A stretch of 64,000 nt of DNA from CAYNHZ01 sp964397445. GTDB taxonomy: Bacteria; Bacteroidota; Bacteroidia; Bacteroidales; UBA932. The stretch is from positions 248,001-312,000 of the forward strand of contig CAYNHZ010000001.1 in the NCBI GenBank assembly GCA_964397445.1. Reading direction: 5' to 3'. Positions 52,372 through 60,774 of the stretch are shown here, in pieces; the first letter of the stretch is position 1; each line of letters starts with the position of its first letter. The position numbers were made by a program, and so were the translations under genes. The notes under the pieces were generated by a model. The model had not been told where the DNA came from. It saw nothing but the letters and a program-made list of their open reading frames with translations, and did not search any database.

Positions 52372-54859
52372 TATTAAGAATATAAAAATCAAACAAATAA
52401 TTCCATATGTATTAATAATCATCGGATTTATTGCCATTGCTTTTGCATACACTCCGTATGTCTTAGATGGAAAAATAGTAAACCAATCTGATATATCTTC
52501 TTGGAGAGGTATGGCAAATGAGATAATCGAATACAATGAATCCCACCCTGGAGATAAAGCACTTTGGACAAATTCTATGTTTTCCGGAATGCCTGCCACT
52601 TCTATATCAATGACATACGATGGGAATATACTTGATTATATCTACAATATATTGTTTATTGGAGAACGCCCTGTCAGCTATTTGATAATATCACTTGTGA
52701 GTGGATTTCTTCTCTTCCTTGCTTTTGGGGTAAATGTCTATTTGTCAGCGATAGGAGCCATTGCAATAACTTTCTGCTCTTATAATATGCAGATAATACA
52801 AGTGGGGCATAATTCGAAAATGGTAGCAATCGCTTTTATGCCTATGGTACTTGCAGCGATTGTTTATGCTTATAGAAAAAGTTCATTATGGGGTGCACTA
52901 TTTTTTGCATTTGCACTTAGTTTTCAGATAAAAGCCAACCATCCACAAATAACCTACTATCTCGCAATCATAATTTTTGGTTTTGCAATAGCAGAATTTT
53001 GCAGTGCTTTGAAAAACAAAACTTTCCCTAAGTTTATAAAAACTTCATTATTGGTGCTTGTAGCCGGATTGCTCGGTATTGCCACAAATGTAAACCATCT
53101 TATACCAACATACGAATATTCAAAATATACAATGAGAGGTGGTTCTGAACTATCGGACGATAAAGAACAACAGACAGGCTCAGGATTGAAACTCGACTAT
53201 GCAACTGCTTGGTCTTATGGTATTGGAGAGACTCCAAATCTTATGATACCTAATTTTAACGGAGGGGCATCGGGTGGATCTTTGGATAAATCTTCAGAAA
53301 CATATAAAGTTCTAAGTTCCAAATATCAAGGAGCTGAAACAATCATCAAACAACTCCCTCTATATTGGGGCCCTCAACCTTTTACAGCCGGGCCTATGTA
53401 TATGGGATCTATCTGTATATTTCTCTTTATATTAGGGTTGTGCATTATTAAAGGAAAATACAAATGGTGGATTGCAGGTGTCTCCTTGATAGCGCTCTTT
53501 CTCGCTTGGGGTTCGCATTTTATGTGGTTTTCAGAGATCTTCTTTAGATATGCACCACTTTATAACAAATTCAGGACTGTCTCAATGATTTTGGTTATAC
53601 TGCAAATTACAATTCCTATTATGGGAATTTTAGCTTTAAATGAACTACTTAAAAAAGACATACCTCAGAAGAAACTTAAAAATTCATTTATTATTGCGCT
53701 ATCACTAAGTGCTGGTATTGCACTTATATTTGCATTAATTCCATCACTTGCTGGCAACTTTGTTTCCACCTCAGACAGTTCACTTCCAAAAGATATTGCA
53801 GATGCGCTCATAAAAGATAGACAATCACTTCTACGTTCAGACGCCTTCCGCTCGTTGCTATTTATCGTTTTAGCTGCTGGAATCATCTTGCTTTGCTACA
53901 AAAACAAGTTAAAAAACAATGCAGCAATAGCTTCGCTTGCACTCCTTGTGATTTTGGATTTTTGGGGTATTGACAAAAGATATCTCAATAAATCACATTT
54001 CTTTCCCAAACGTGATTTTATGGGACAATTTGAAGAGAGACCTGTTGATAAAATCATCCTCACAGACAAAGACACATACTACAGAGTACTCGATCTAAGT
54101 GTAAACACATTTAACGACTCGCACGTGAGTTATCACCACAAAACAATAGGTGGATATAGTCCTGCCAAACTTCAACGTTATCAAGATCTTATAGATTATT
54201 ATATCTCTCCAGAAATAGGGAAATTGACTACAGATATCAACAAATCACTCCCCACTGCCAAAACAATTGCAGATATACAAGACTCTATCAGCTTTTACCC
54301 AATACTATCAATGTTAAATACAAAATATATTGTATTCGATCCTAATAATCCACCTCTTGAAAACAATAACAGACTCGGTAATGCCTGGTTTGTATCGAAA
54401 ATAGTCACTGCGGATAGCGCAGACGAAGAGATTGCAAAACTCGGGAGTATTGATCCCTCAAAAGAGGCAGTCCTCTACAAACCACTTCTACCAAGTGATA
54501 TTAGAAACACCTTCTCCACAAATGGCAAGATCTCACTCACTTCGTACTCCCCCAACACCTTGAAATATAGCTATACAAGTGATAATGAAGGGGTTGCCAT
54601 TTTTAGTGAAATCTACTATCCAATAGGTTGGATTGCAACAATTGATGGAAAAGAGAGCAAGATACTTAGGGCAAATTATGCATTAAGGGCTCTTATGCTT
54701 CCGGCAGGTTCTCATGATATAGTATTTACATACTCACCATCATCAATAAAAGCCTGCAAATATATATCACTTGCCGGCTCATCTTTACTTATAATATTGT
54801 TAATCATTCTTTTAGGTATGACTATACGTAAAAGATTACTTAGTACAACTTCCCTTTAA
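52364..54859 (+). CDS. YfhO-like polytopic membrane protein
   Basis: Membrane protein of 831 residues from ATG 52364, with about a dozen hydrophobic segments between residues 12 and 500 and a soluble, beta-rich C-terminal region, then a last membrane helix near 805-825. The periplasmic loop after the first helix (NQSDISSWRGMANEIIEYNESHPGDKALWTNSMFSGMPATS) and the C-terminal block ANYALRALMLPAGSHDIVFTYSPSSIK are typical of YfhO-family proteins, which are linked to lipid-carrier glycosylation in Firmicutes. Translational coupling to the upstream glycosyltransferase supports a glycan role (inference). An in-frame TTG at 52355 is rejected in favour of the ATG. Confidence 0.85.
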   Translation: MNNIKNIKIKQIIPYVLIIIGFIAIAFAYTPYVLDGKIVNQSDISSWRGMANEIIEYNESHPGDKALWTNSMFSGMPATSISMTYDGNILDYIYNILFIGERPVSYLIISLVSGFLLFLAFGVNVYLSAIGAIAITFCSYNMQIIQVGHNSKMVAIAFMPMVLAAIVYAYRKSSLWGALFFAFALSFQIKANHPQITYYLAIIIFGFAIAEFCSALKNKTFPKFIKTSLLVLVAGLLGIATNVNHLIPTYEYSKYTMRGGSELSDDKEQQTGSGLKLDYATAWSYGIGETPNLMIPNFNGGASGGSLDKSSETYKVLSSKYQGAETIIKQLPLYWGPQPFTAGPMYMGSICIFLFILGLCIIKGKYKWWIAGVSLIALFLAWGSHFMWFSEIFFRYAPLYNKFRTVSMILVILQITIPIMGILALNELLKKDIPQKKLKNSFIIALSLSAGIALIFALIPSLAGNFVSTSDSSLPKDIADALIKDRQSLLRSDAFRSLLFIVLAAGIILLCYKNKLKNNAAIASLALLVILDFWGIDKRYLNKSHFFPKRDFMGQFEERPVDKIILTDKDTYYRVLDLSVNTFNDSHVSYHHKTIGGYSPAKLQRYQDLIDYYISPEIGKLTTDINKSLPTAKTIADIQDSISFYPILSMLNTKYIVFDPNNPPLENNNRLGNAWFVSKIVTADSADEEIAKLGSIDPSKEAVLYKPLLPSDIRNTFSTNGKISLTSYSPNTLKYSYTSDNEGVAIFSEIYYPIGWIATIDGKESKILRANYALRALMLPAGSHDIVFTYSPSSIKACKYISLAGSSLLIILLIILLGMTIRKRLLSTTSL

Positions 54860-55531
54860 CATAATATTTGAAGAGTCATTAAATATTAAATTTATTATTA
54901 TATTAAACTTATCTACATTTTTTGGGGCCTTTGCATAAAATCTCAAATCAGAACCGCTATCTAACAATTTAAGATCATTTTCGGTAATTTCCATTAATAA
55001 ATTTTCCTTATATATAAGATTACCCTTATCTCTGATCTTATATGACTTGTTATACCTACTCTTAACATACTGAAAATGTGAAGCATATTGTATTTTAAAC
55101 AAGTCATTAAGAGGATAATACTGACCATGTTTATCATCCCATTTAACATTAGAAATAATTTCGATTCTATTAATACCTTTTGCCAATGCTCCTAAATCAG
55201 AACATCGTGTTTTAGATGTAATTTTCACTTTATCAGGACAATTTAAATCTCCATAAGCCCTTCTAAGACTATCGTAATCTTTAAAATTTTTAGGAGAATT
55301 ATCAACTAAAGAACCATATCCCTCTTCCCTAAGTGATTGAGCAGAACAAAACGGATCTATATCAGCAATCCTTTTTACATTTATTAATATCGAGTCTTCA
55401 GATATATATGAGATCTCTAACGTTTTATCTTTTCTCACATCATAATATGAAAGCAGATATGAATCACATGTTGCGGCATGCCTTATCTTATCACACGATA
55501 AGAGAGACATCAATAATAAACTTATAACCAA
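54836..55531 (-). CDS. Tandem lipoprotein paralogue with UGA at codon 5 (possible nonsense mutation)
   Basis: Lipoprotein of unknown function. The natural start appears to be ATG 55546: ATG ATT AAA AAA then TGA (55534-55532) then TTG GTT ATA. Ignoring the TGA it reads MIKK-x-LVISLLLMSLLSCDKIRH, an ideal lipoprotein signal. As it stands, only TTG 55531 is available, giving 231 residues with a signal lacking its basic start. It is a paralogue of the upstream lipoprotein: RIEIISNVKWDDKHGQYYPLND and YVKSRYNKSYK align with INIVSDRDFDETHPKGSSLND and FIKSGYTNNYD. The 3' end overlaps the YfhO-like gene by 24 bases. Either a lesion or a weak TTG start. Confidence 0.6.
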   Translation of the reverse strand: MVISLLLMSLLSCDKIRHAATCDSYLLSYYDVRKDKTLEISYISEDSILINVKRIADIDPFCSAQSLREEGYGSLVDNSPKNFKDYDSLRRAYGDLNCPDKVKITSKTRCSDLGALAKGINRIEIISNVKWDDKHGQYYPLNDLFKIQYASHFQYVKSRYNKSYKIRDKGNLIYKENLLMEITENDLKLLDSGSDLRFYAKAPKNVDKFNIIINLIFNDSSNIMLKGSCTK

Positions 55532-55556
55532 TCATTTTTTAATCATAATTGAAATT

Positions 55557-56407
55557 TTAAAATTTTAATTCTACACTACTCTCTTTTACCCTTCCATCAT
55601 CAGTAGTAAAAGTAATAACTAAATTGTGTGATTTAGAAAGAGTTGGTATTTTAATAAATTGAAAGACTGCAAAATAGTTAAAGCCCCATTCATACTCACG
55701 TTCCATTGCACTAACTCTACCACCAAGAAGTGTCAAATCCTCCAATTTTAAATCGGACACTCTCTTCTCAATTGGATGATACATTTTATCAATTCCTTCT
55801 AATTCCTCACTTACAGATACTCCAGATTGATTATGGTGCTTTAATTGACTAATTTTTGAACTAAATATATCTTTAAAAAAATCAGACTGACTCCCTCTAT
55901 CCCAATCATAGTTGTTGGTATAGCCACTTTTAATAAATTTATACGGAGAAAGAGAGATAAAAGTGACAATATCATTTAAAGAAGAGCCCTTTGGATGTGT
56001 CTCATCAAAATCTCTATCACTAACAATATTAATATTAGTAAAATTCATATCAGAAGCCAAAGTGCCTATATGATAATCAATATACATTCCTTTATAAGTT
56101 ACATCGTTATTTTTAATACAGAGTTTTTTAAAACTTCTAACCTCAGATGAATCTTGACTTCTCATACTTACAATACCTCTTGAATTCCCATAAAAAGCAT
56201 ATATAACACCTGTACTATCTCCTGTAATAGGATTTATAAAATCTTTCCCATCCTTTAAAGATGATTTTAAAAGTATATCATTATTTAACGAATATAAAAG
56301 AATAAAAGAATAAAAGAATTTGTCTTATATTGTCTAAAAACGTCACAAGATGATAATGATACAATAAAAAGGAGTAAGACAGATATATTTAATAATTTTC
56401 TAATCAT
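55557..56407 (-). pseudogene. Lipoprotein gene frameshifted at an 8-bp tandem repeat (possibly phase-OFF)
   Basis: ATG 56407 opens MIRKLLNISVLLLFIVSLSSCDVFRQYKTN, a clear lipoprotein signal with lipidation at Cys21. Translation then runs into three copies of an 8-bp repeat (56295-56318) and stops at TAA 56287-56285 after 40 codons. The downstream frame, open without a stop from the repeat to 55557, is one step out. Removing one 8-bp copy joins them into a 280-residue protein (..FILLYSLNNDILLKSSLKDGKDF..). So the gene reads as a slippage frameshift. The body shares paired motifs with the next gene. Function unknown; it follows the C10-like protease by 21 bases. Confidence 0.75.
56295..56318. 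repeat. Three tandem copies of an 8-bp repeat inside the lipoprotein gene
   Basis: TAAAAGAA on the plus strand (TTCTTTTA in the gene), perfect copies at 56295-56302, 56303-56310 and 56311-56318. The unit is not a multiple of three, so gain or loss of a copy shifts the reading frame of the gene. Confidence 0.9.
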
Positions 56408-56428
56408 AATCTTTGCTTTTTTAATATG

Positions 56429-57640
56429 TTATATTCTATGCCACCACGTATAGTTTGAGCCTATATTACCATTTGTATCTCCATAATTAGGATCTGTTTC
56501 TGTCGGAGTATCTTTGAAAAGACCATTAATAAAATAACCATTACAACTACCATTCCACCCCCAATTACAATGTACTAATAAACGACTATTTATGTAACTA
56601 TTAACTTCTTCACCTGTATTAGTATTTATTACGCGTACGGATCTACTCTGCTTCTTATATCCATCAATTACCCAAGCATGCCCATCTACATTACCTGAAA
56701 TACCTGCTGCGAAGACTGGTTTATTAGCATCTAGCATATTACAAATCAGAGTTGAATTGTATTCATTAGATCTATTTGCATTTGGATAGCCATTTTTTCT
56801 CATGAAATTCTTTGCTATTTCAGGGGTAGCAAAAGACCAGTTAACAGTATATAGAGTTGCACAACCTGCTGGTGCTTTTCTCCTTGTTATAGGAGTCTTA
56901 TATAAATTATTGAAGGGTTCATTTTGATGCCATAAAGTCTGAAGTAATGGTGAAACAGCAATATCAGTTGACCAATTACTATATTCTTTATGAGTTGTCA
57001 CCTGACCACCATTATTATTATTACCATCACCGTTGTTATTATTATCATCAACTCCTCCACTTCCATCATCAGCAGAATCTGGGTCTTTTTTAAGTTCACC
57101 TCCTAAATAATTATCTACAAGATTACTTATGTATCCCTCTCCTCCGTCAGCTAAATAATAATCATTTAACTCTGAATTAAAAATTGTAAACCCCTCAGGA
57201 AGATCGGGATCTGTTGGTAAAGACTCTTCATTTACTATTTTTGTCTTAGGATTTCTTATGAAATTACCAGATTCCGTCACTGCTATTACGGGATCCTTAA
57301 TTCTTGTATCTGCAGATAATATTGCGTATCCTCCATTATTTTTATAATTTACTACGTAAATCAATTTTTCATCAACATCACTACTAGCATTTGATTTTAC
57401 TTGAGTACCAAAAATATCATTTTTAGTATATGTGACTATATTAGAAACATCACGTATGCTGCTTTTTACAGCATCTTCACCATACAAAAGACTATATGTA
57501 GCATCTAATTCTTCTAAGGCTGTTTTCAATGGTATCGTAGTAGATAGTAGATTAATATCATCTTTAACAAGTTCACTCTTCTCACATGATGATAAAATTA
57601 TCAATGAAAAAATAATTGTTAATAATAATTTGTTGTTCAT
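56429..57640 (-). CDS. C10 (streptopain)-like lipoprotein with shortened catalytic domain
   Basis: Lipoprotein related to C10 cysteine proteases, 403 residues. The signal MNNKLLLTIIFSLIILSSCEK gives lipidation at Cys19. A prodomain-like region (about 38-135) with NYKNNGGYAILSADTRIKDPVIAVTESG is typical of C10 precursors; an Asn/Asp/Gly-rich linker (about 186-213) follows. The catalytic Cys260 is in PAGC and His321 in DGHAWVIDGY, with VHCNWGWNGSCNGYF after it. Only 61 residues separate Cys and His, against about 148 in streptopain, so a large part of the fold is missing. Activity is doubtful. The start is in an 11-bp repeat array. Confidence 0.8.
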   Translation of the reverse strand: MNNKLLLTIIFSLIILSSCEKSELVKDDINLLSTTIPLKTALEELDATYSLLYGEDAVKSSIRDVSNIVTYTKNDIFGTQVKSNASSDVDEKLIYVVNYKNNGGYAILSADTRIKDPVIAVTESGNFIRNPKTKIVNEESLPTDPDLPEGFTIFNSELNDYYLADGGEGYISNLVDNYLGGELKKDPDSADDGSGGVDDNNNNGDGNNNNGGQVTTHKEYSNWSTDIAVSPLLQTLWHQNEPFNNLYKTPITRRKAPAGCATLYTVNWSFATPEIAKNFMRKNGYPNANRSNEYNSTLICNMLDANKPVFAAGISGNVDGHAWVIDGYKKQSRSVRVINTNTGEEVNSYINSRLLVHCNWGWNGSCNGYFINGLFKDTPTETDPNYGDTNGNIGSNYTWWHRI

Positions 57641-57684
57641 TTGTTGTTCATTTGTTGTTCATTTGTTGTTCATTTGTTGTTCAT
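57630..57684. repeat. Five tandem copies of an 11-bp repeat carrying start codons
   Basis: TTGTTGTTCAT five times without a mismatch (57630-57640, 57641-57651, 57652-57662, 57663-57673, 57674-57684). In the gene direction each unit is ATGAACAACAA. The last ATG (57640) is the true start. The four upstream ATGs each read Met-Asn-Asn-Lys then TGA, where the TGA overlaps the next ATG. Confidence 0.9.
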
Positions 57685-58069
57685 TTTTTAATATGTTTTG
57701 TGTTTTAATTTATTTTATATAAAGTCTATAGTGATTAAGTTATTTTAGTTGTGGGGTGAATCAATAAATAGAAGCTAATTAATCCACCCCATAAAAAAGA
57801 AAGAGAAGCGGATAATTATAATTAATTCTCATCACTATTTTTGAGTAATGACTATCTTTCATTATTTTATAATAAAAAAAATTATTTGCTTTCGCAAAGT
57901 AAAATAATAATATTCTATAAAAAAAAACAGAAATCGTGTTTTCCCTAATAATTGCCCTATTTAAGCATCTTATTATTAAGTGTTTGAAAAATAATCTTTA
58001 CATCCCGGGATGAAATTTGAAAGATTGTATGTGGTGAAATTCTATGCAGTTACTGATGTTTGTAACAAA
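57685..58069. other. 385-base AT-rich gap between the C10-like gene and the sodium transporter
   Basis: No gene seen. It contains a stem-loop at 57752-57791 (TGGGGTG/CACCCCA with a 20-base loop), a likely leftward terminator at 57873-57898 and the palindrome CATCCCGGGATG at 58001-58012. I find no TAnnTTTG element for the leftward C10-like gene; the nearest is TTACTTTG at 57894-57901 on the minus strand. The promoter is therefore undetermined. Confidence 0.6.
57873..57898 (-). terminator. Possible terminator of the folA-thyA-transporter operon
   Basis: On the minus strand TTTGC-GAAA-GCAAA (57898-57885), a 5-bp stem with a GNRA-type loop, followed by a T-run (57880-57873). It lies about 170 bases past the transporter stop codon and the stem is short. 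Confidence 0.4.
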
Positions 58070-59419
58070 TCAGACCATTAGCCCAAATACCATTATTGTC
58101 AATATCACGATAGGTGCAATGTATCTTATCAAAAAAAGGATGAAATTATATAACCAAGCTTGGGAACGACAAAGTGTTCCTCCATTTGTAATCTCATCCA
58201 AATAGTCAATCTTCTTCATTCTCCAACCCACAAATATGACAATCAGTAATCCCCCAACCGGCATTAGGATATCTGCTGAGAGATGATCAAAACACTCAAA
58301 GATATTATATCCGAAAATTTTAAAATTACTAAGTGTACCCTGAGAAAGTGAACATAAAACACTCAATACAACAATAAGAGCGGAAGATAGTACAACAGCC
58401 CATTTTCTACTCATCTTAAACTCCTCTTTAAGATATGCTACTACTACTTCAAGTAATGATATTGAGGATGTTATCGCCGCTATAAAGAGGACAAAGAAAA
58501 ACAAAATCGCTATAATACTACCACCAGGTATTTGTGAGAAAATTTTAGGAAGAATAATAAAAACCAATCCTGGCCCTTCACTCGGGGATATTCCAAATGC
58601 AAACACAGCAGGCATAATAGCCAAACCTGCTATTATGGCAAATGCTGTATCAGAAATTGCTGTTATAGATGAGGATTTCACTATGCTCTCATCTTTTTTG
58701 ACATAAGAGGCATAGGTCATTATTGTTCCGCAACCCAGACTTAGAGAGAAGAATGCTTGGCCAAGTGCCTGTAAGGCTGTTTGAGAGGTAATTTTAGAGA
58801 AATCCGGTTTGAATAGAAAGGATACTCCTTCAGATGCTCCAGGGAGTGTCAAGGAACGAACAGCTATAATAATAACCATTAGAAAAAGTAATGGCATCAT
58901 CAGTTTTGTATATTTTTCAATGCCTTTTTTGACACCAGCAAGAACTATAAGAGCTGTTAATGATATAAAGATAATAAGGTATATGATAGGCTCCCAAGTT
59001 GAGGTCACAATACTTTGAAAAATCTCCTCTGTGACTATTCCGCCTGAGGCTGTATTAAAAGTGATAGCACGAACCAAATAATCCACAGTCCATCCACCAA
59101 CAACAGAGTAGAAAGATAGTATTGAGATAGATGCGAGTACACCAAGTATTCCAATTATTCCCCATCTACTTTTTGGGGCAAGCACCTTAAATGCTCCAAA
59201 TACGTTCGATTGGCTTCTTCTTCCAATGACAAATTCCGAAATCATTATAGGAAGACACAAGAAAAAAACAAAAAGTAAATATAGAATAATAAAAGCTGCC
59301 CCTCCGTTTGTACCGACAAGGTAGGGAAATCTCCATAAATTACCAAGCCCCACTGCCGACCCTGTCAAGGCAACAAGTACTCCAAATCTGTTGCCGAAAT
59401 TGTCCCTTTGTTGATTCAT
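58070..59419 (-). CDS. Sodium-dependent transporter of the NSS (SNF) family
   Basis: Inner-membrane sodium symporter, probably for an amino acid, 449 residues with about eleven or twelve membrane segments. The LeuT-type first helix FGVLVALTGSAVGLGNLWRFPYLVGTNGGAAFIILY (13-48) carries the unwound sodium-binding site, and LGQAFFSLSLGCGTIMTYASYVKKDESI (about 216-243) matches helix 6, and DTAFAIIAGLAIMPAVFAFG helix 7. Tail of the endonuclease-thyA-folA operon, 10 bases after folA. Substrate cannot be inferred. Confidence 0.9.
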   Translation of the reverse strand: MNQQRDNFGNRFGVLVALTGSAVGLGNLWRFPYLVGTNGGAAFIILYLLFVFFLCLPIMISEFVIGRRSQSNVFGAFKVLAPKSRWGIIGILGVLASISILSFYSVVGGWTVDYLVRAITFNTASGGIVTEEIFQSIVTSTWEPIIYLIIFISLTALIVLAGVKKGIEKYTKLMMPLLFLMVIIIAVRSLTLPGASEGVSFLFKPDFSKITSQTALQALGQAFFSLSLGCGTIMTYASYVKKDESIVKSSSITAISDTAFAIIAGLAIMPAVFAFGISPSEGPGLVFIILPKIFSQIPGGSIIAILFFFVLFIAAITSSISLLEVVVAYLKEEFKMSRKWAVVLSSALIVVLSVLCSLSQGTLSNFKIFGYNIFECFDHLSADILMPVGGLLIVIFVGWRMKKIDYLDEITNGGTLCRSQAWLYNFILFLIRYIAPIVILTIMVFGLMV

Positions 59420-59429
59420 AGTAAAATGA

Positions 59430-59927
59430 TTATATGGTCTTTCTTAGATAAGTAACAAATCTAAACTCTTTTCCAGTCTTCTCATCTTTCATCGTTTCAG
59501 AACGCCAATCCTCTCTCCATATAGATGGGTCTATTTCAGGGAAAAAGGTATCTGCATCCTCTATATTTATATCAACTTGAGTTATATAAAGTTTGTCTGC
59601 CAATTGGATGGAGGACTTATATAACATTCCACCACCAATAATAAAAACTTCCTCATCTTCTTTCACTTCACCAAGTGCCGCCTCCAATGACATAACAGTT
59701 ATGTAGTTATCATTTTCATTGTTCTTTATTCTCTTAGTGATAACTATATTAGTTCTGTTAGGGAGTGGTTTGCAATTGAGAGATAAAAAAGTATTATATC
59801 CCATAATCACAGTGTGGCCTGCTGTTGTTTTTTTGAAATATTTCAAGTCTTCTGAAATATGCCATAATAGTTTATTTTCTTTCCCTATTGCGAGGTTTGG
59901 AGCTACTGCTGCTATTATTGATATCAT
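59430..59927 (-). CDS. folA: Dihydrofolate reductase
   Basis: NADPH-dependent reduction of dihydrofolate to tetrahydrofolate. 165 residues, standard. MISIIAAVAPNLAIGKENKLLWHISEDLKYFKKTTAGHTVIMGYNTFLSL (1-50) includes the LLWHISEDLKYFK motif with the catalytic acidic residue near 27. Gly-Gly in VFIIGGGMLYKSSIQLADKLYITQVD (about 94-119) binds NADPH. It lies 29 bases after thyA, the classic thyA-folA couple: thymidylate synthase makes the dihydrofolate that this enzyme recycles. Confidence 0.95.
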   Translation of the reverse strand: MISIIAAVAPNLAIGKENKLLWHISEDLKYFKKTTAGHTVIMGYNTFLSLNCKPLPNRTNIVITKRIKNNENDNYITVMSLEAALGEVKEDEEVFIIGGGMLYKSSIQLADKLYITQVDINIEDADTFFPEIDPSIWREDWRSETMKDEKTGKEFRFVTYLRKTI

Positions 59928-59956
59928 ATTTTCTATTGTTTTAATATTTAATTAGA

Positions 59957-60751
59957 CTATACAGCTATTGGGGCTTTAATCAATGGATATGGGTCATAAT
60001 CTTCCAATTTAAAATCCTCATATCTAAAATCATAGACTTTTTTTATAGAAGGATTTAATATCATTGTAGGAAGTTGTCGAGGTGTTCTATTCAATTGTAG
60101 GTTGACTTGTTCGAAATGATTTGTATAAATGTGAGCATCTCCAAATGTATGAACAAAGTCACCGAGCCCGTATCCACATTCTTGTGCTACCATCATAGTA
60201 AGAAGGGCATATGAGGCTATATTAAACGGCACTCCGAGAAATACATCGGCACTTCGTTGATAGAGCTGACAAGATAATTTACTATCTGCAACATAAAATT
60301 GGAAAAGGGAATGACAAGGGGGTAATGCCATCTGATCTACCTCTGCAACATTCCAAGCGGAGATAATATGTCTTCTCGAATCCGGATTGTTTTTTAGCGA
60401 ATTAAGAAGATTTGATAATTGGTCAATAGATTGTCCATTCGGTGAAGACCAGGCTCTCCATTGGTGTCCATAGACAGGACCTAATTCTCCGTTTTGATCA
60501 GCCCATTCATCCCAGATTGTAACACCGTGTTGATTAAGGTATTTGATATTGGTATCACCTTTGATAAACCAGAGTAATTCGTAAATAATCGATTTGAGAT
60601 GAACTTTTTTTGTGGTAAGGATTGGAAATCCTTCATTTAGGTCAAATCTCATTTGATAACCAAACACAGATTTTGTTCCAACCCCTGTTCTATCTTGTTT
60701 AATTACACCTTTATCTATGATATATTGGAGTAAATCTAAATATTGTTTCAT
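59957..60751 (-). CDS. thyA: Thymidylate synthase
   Basis: Converts dUMP to dTMP using methylene-tetrahydrofolate. From ATG 60751 it is 264 residues, the same length as E. coli ThyA, and the nucleophile is at the same number, Cys146 in ALPPCHSLFQFYV. The dUMP-contacting SRRHIISAWNVAEVDQMALPPCH, QRSADVFLGVPFNIASYALL and GDAHIYTNHFEQV are present. A longer frame to 60772 adds MFYKNSK, which the family lacks. It lies between the endonuclease-like gene and folA in one operon. Confidence 0.96.
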   Translation of the reverse strand: MKQYLDLLQYIIDKGVIKQDRTGVGTKSVFGYQMRFDLNEGFPILTTKKVHLKSIIYELLWFIKGDTNIKYLNQHGVTIWDEWADQNGELGPVYGHQWRAWSSPNGQSIDQLSNLLNSLKNNPDSRRHIISAWNVAEVDQMALPPCHSLFQFYVADSKLSCQLYQRSADVFLGVPFNIASYALLTMMVAQECGYGLGDFVHTFGDAHIYTNHFEQVNLQLNRTPRQLPTMILNPSIKKVYDFRYEDFKLEDYDPYPLIKAPIAV

Positions 60752-60774
60752 CTTACTATTTTTATAAAACAAAA

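Noticed and set aside
55532..55534. UGA read as selenocysteine
   Set aside because: Position 5 in a signal peptide, with no SECIS-like hairpin or selenoprotein context.
57010..57085. Asn/Asp/Gly codon run in the C10-like gene as a tandem repeat
   Set aside because: Low-complexity linker coding without a fixed repeat unit; no frame effect.
57630..57684. 11-bp repeat array as a CRISPR
   Set aside because: Units are directly adjacent with no spacers, and no cas genes are present.
57752..57791. TGGGGTG/CACCCCA stem-loop as a terminator
   Set aside because: No T-run on either strand and a 20-base loop; could be a leader structure of the C10-like gene but nothing supports it.
58001..58012. Palindrome CATCCCGGGATG as an operator
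   Set aside because: A single 12-bp palindrome just past a stop codon, with no matching site or nearby promoter.
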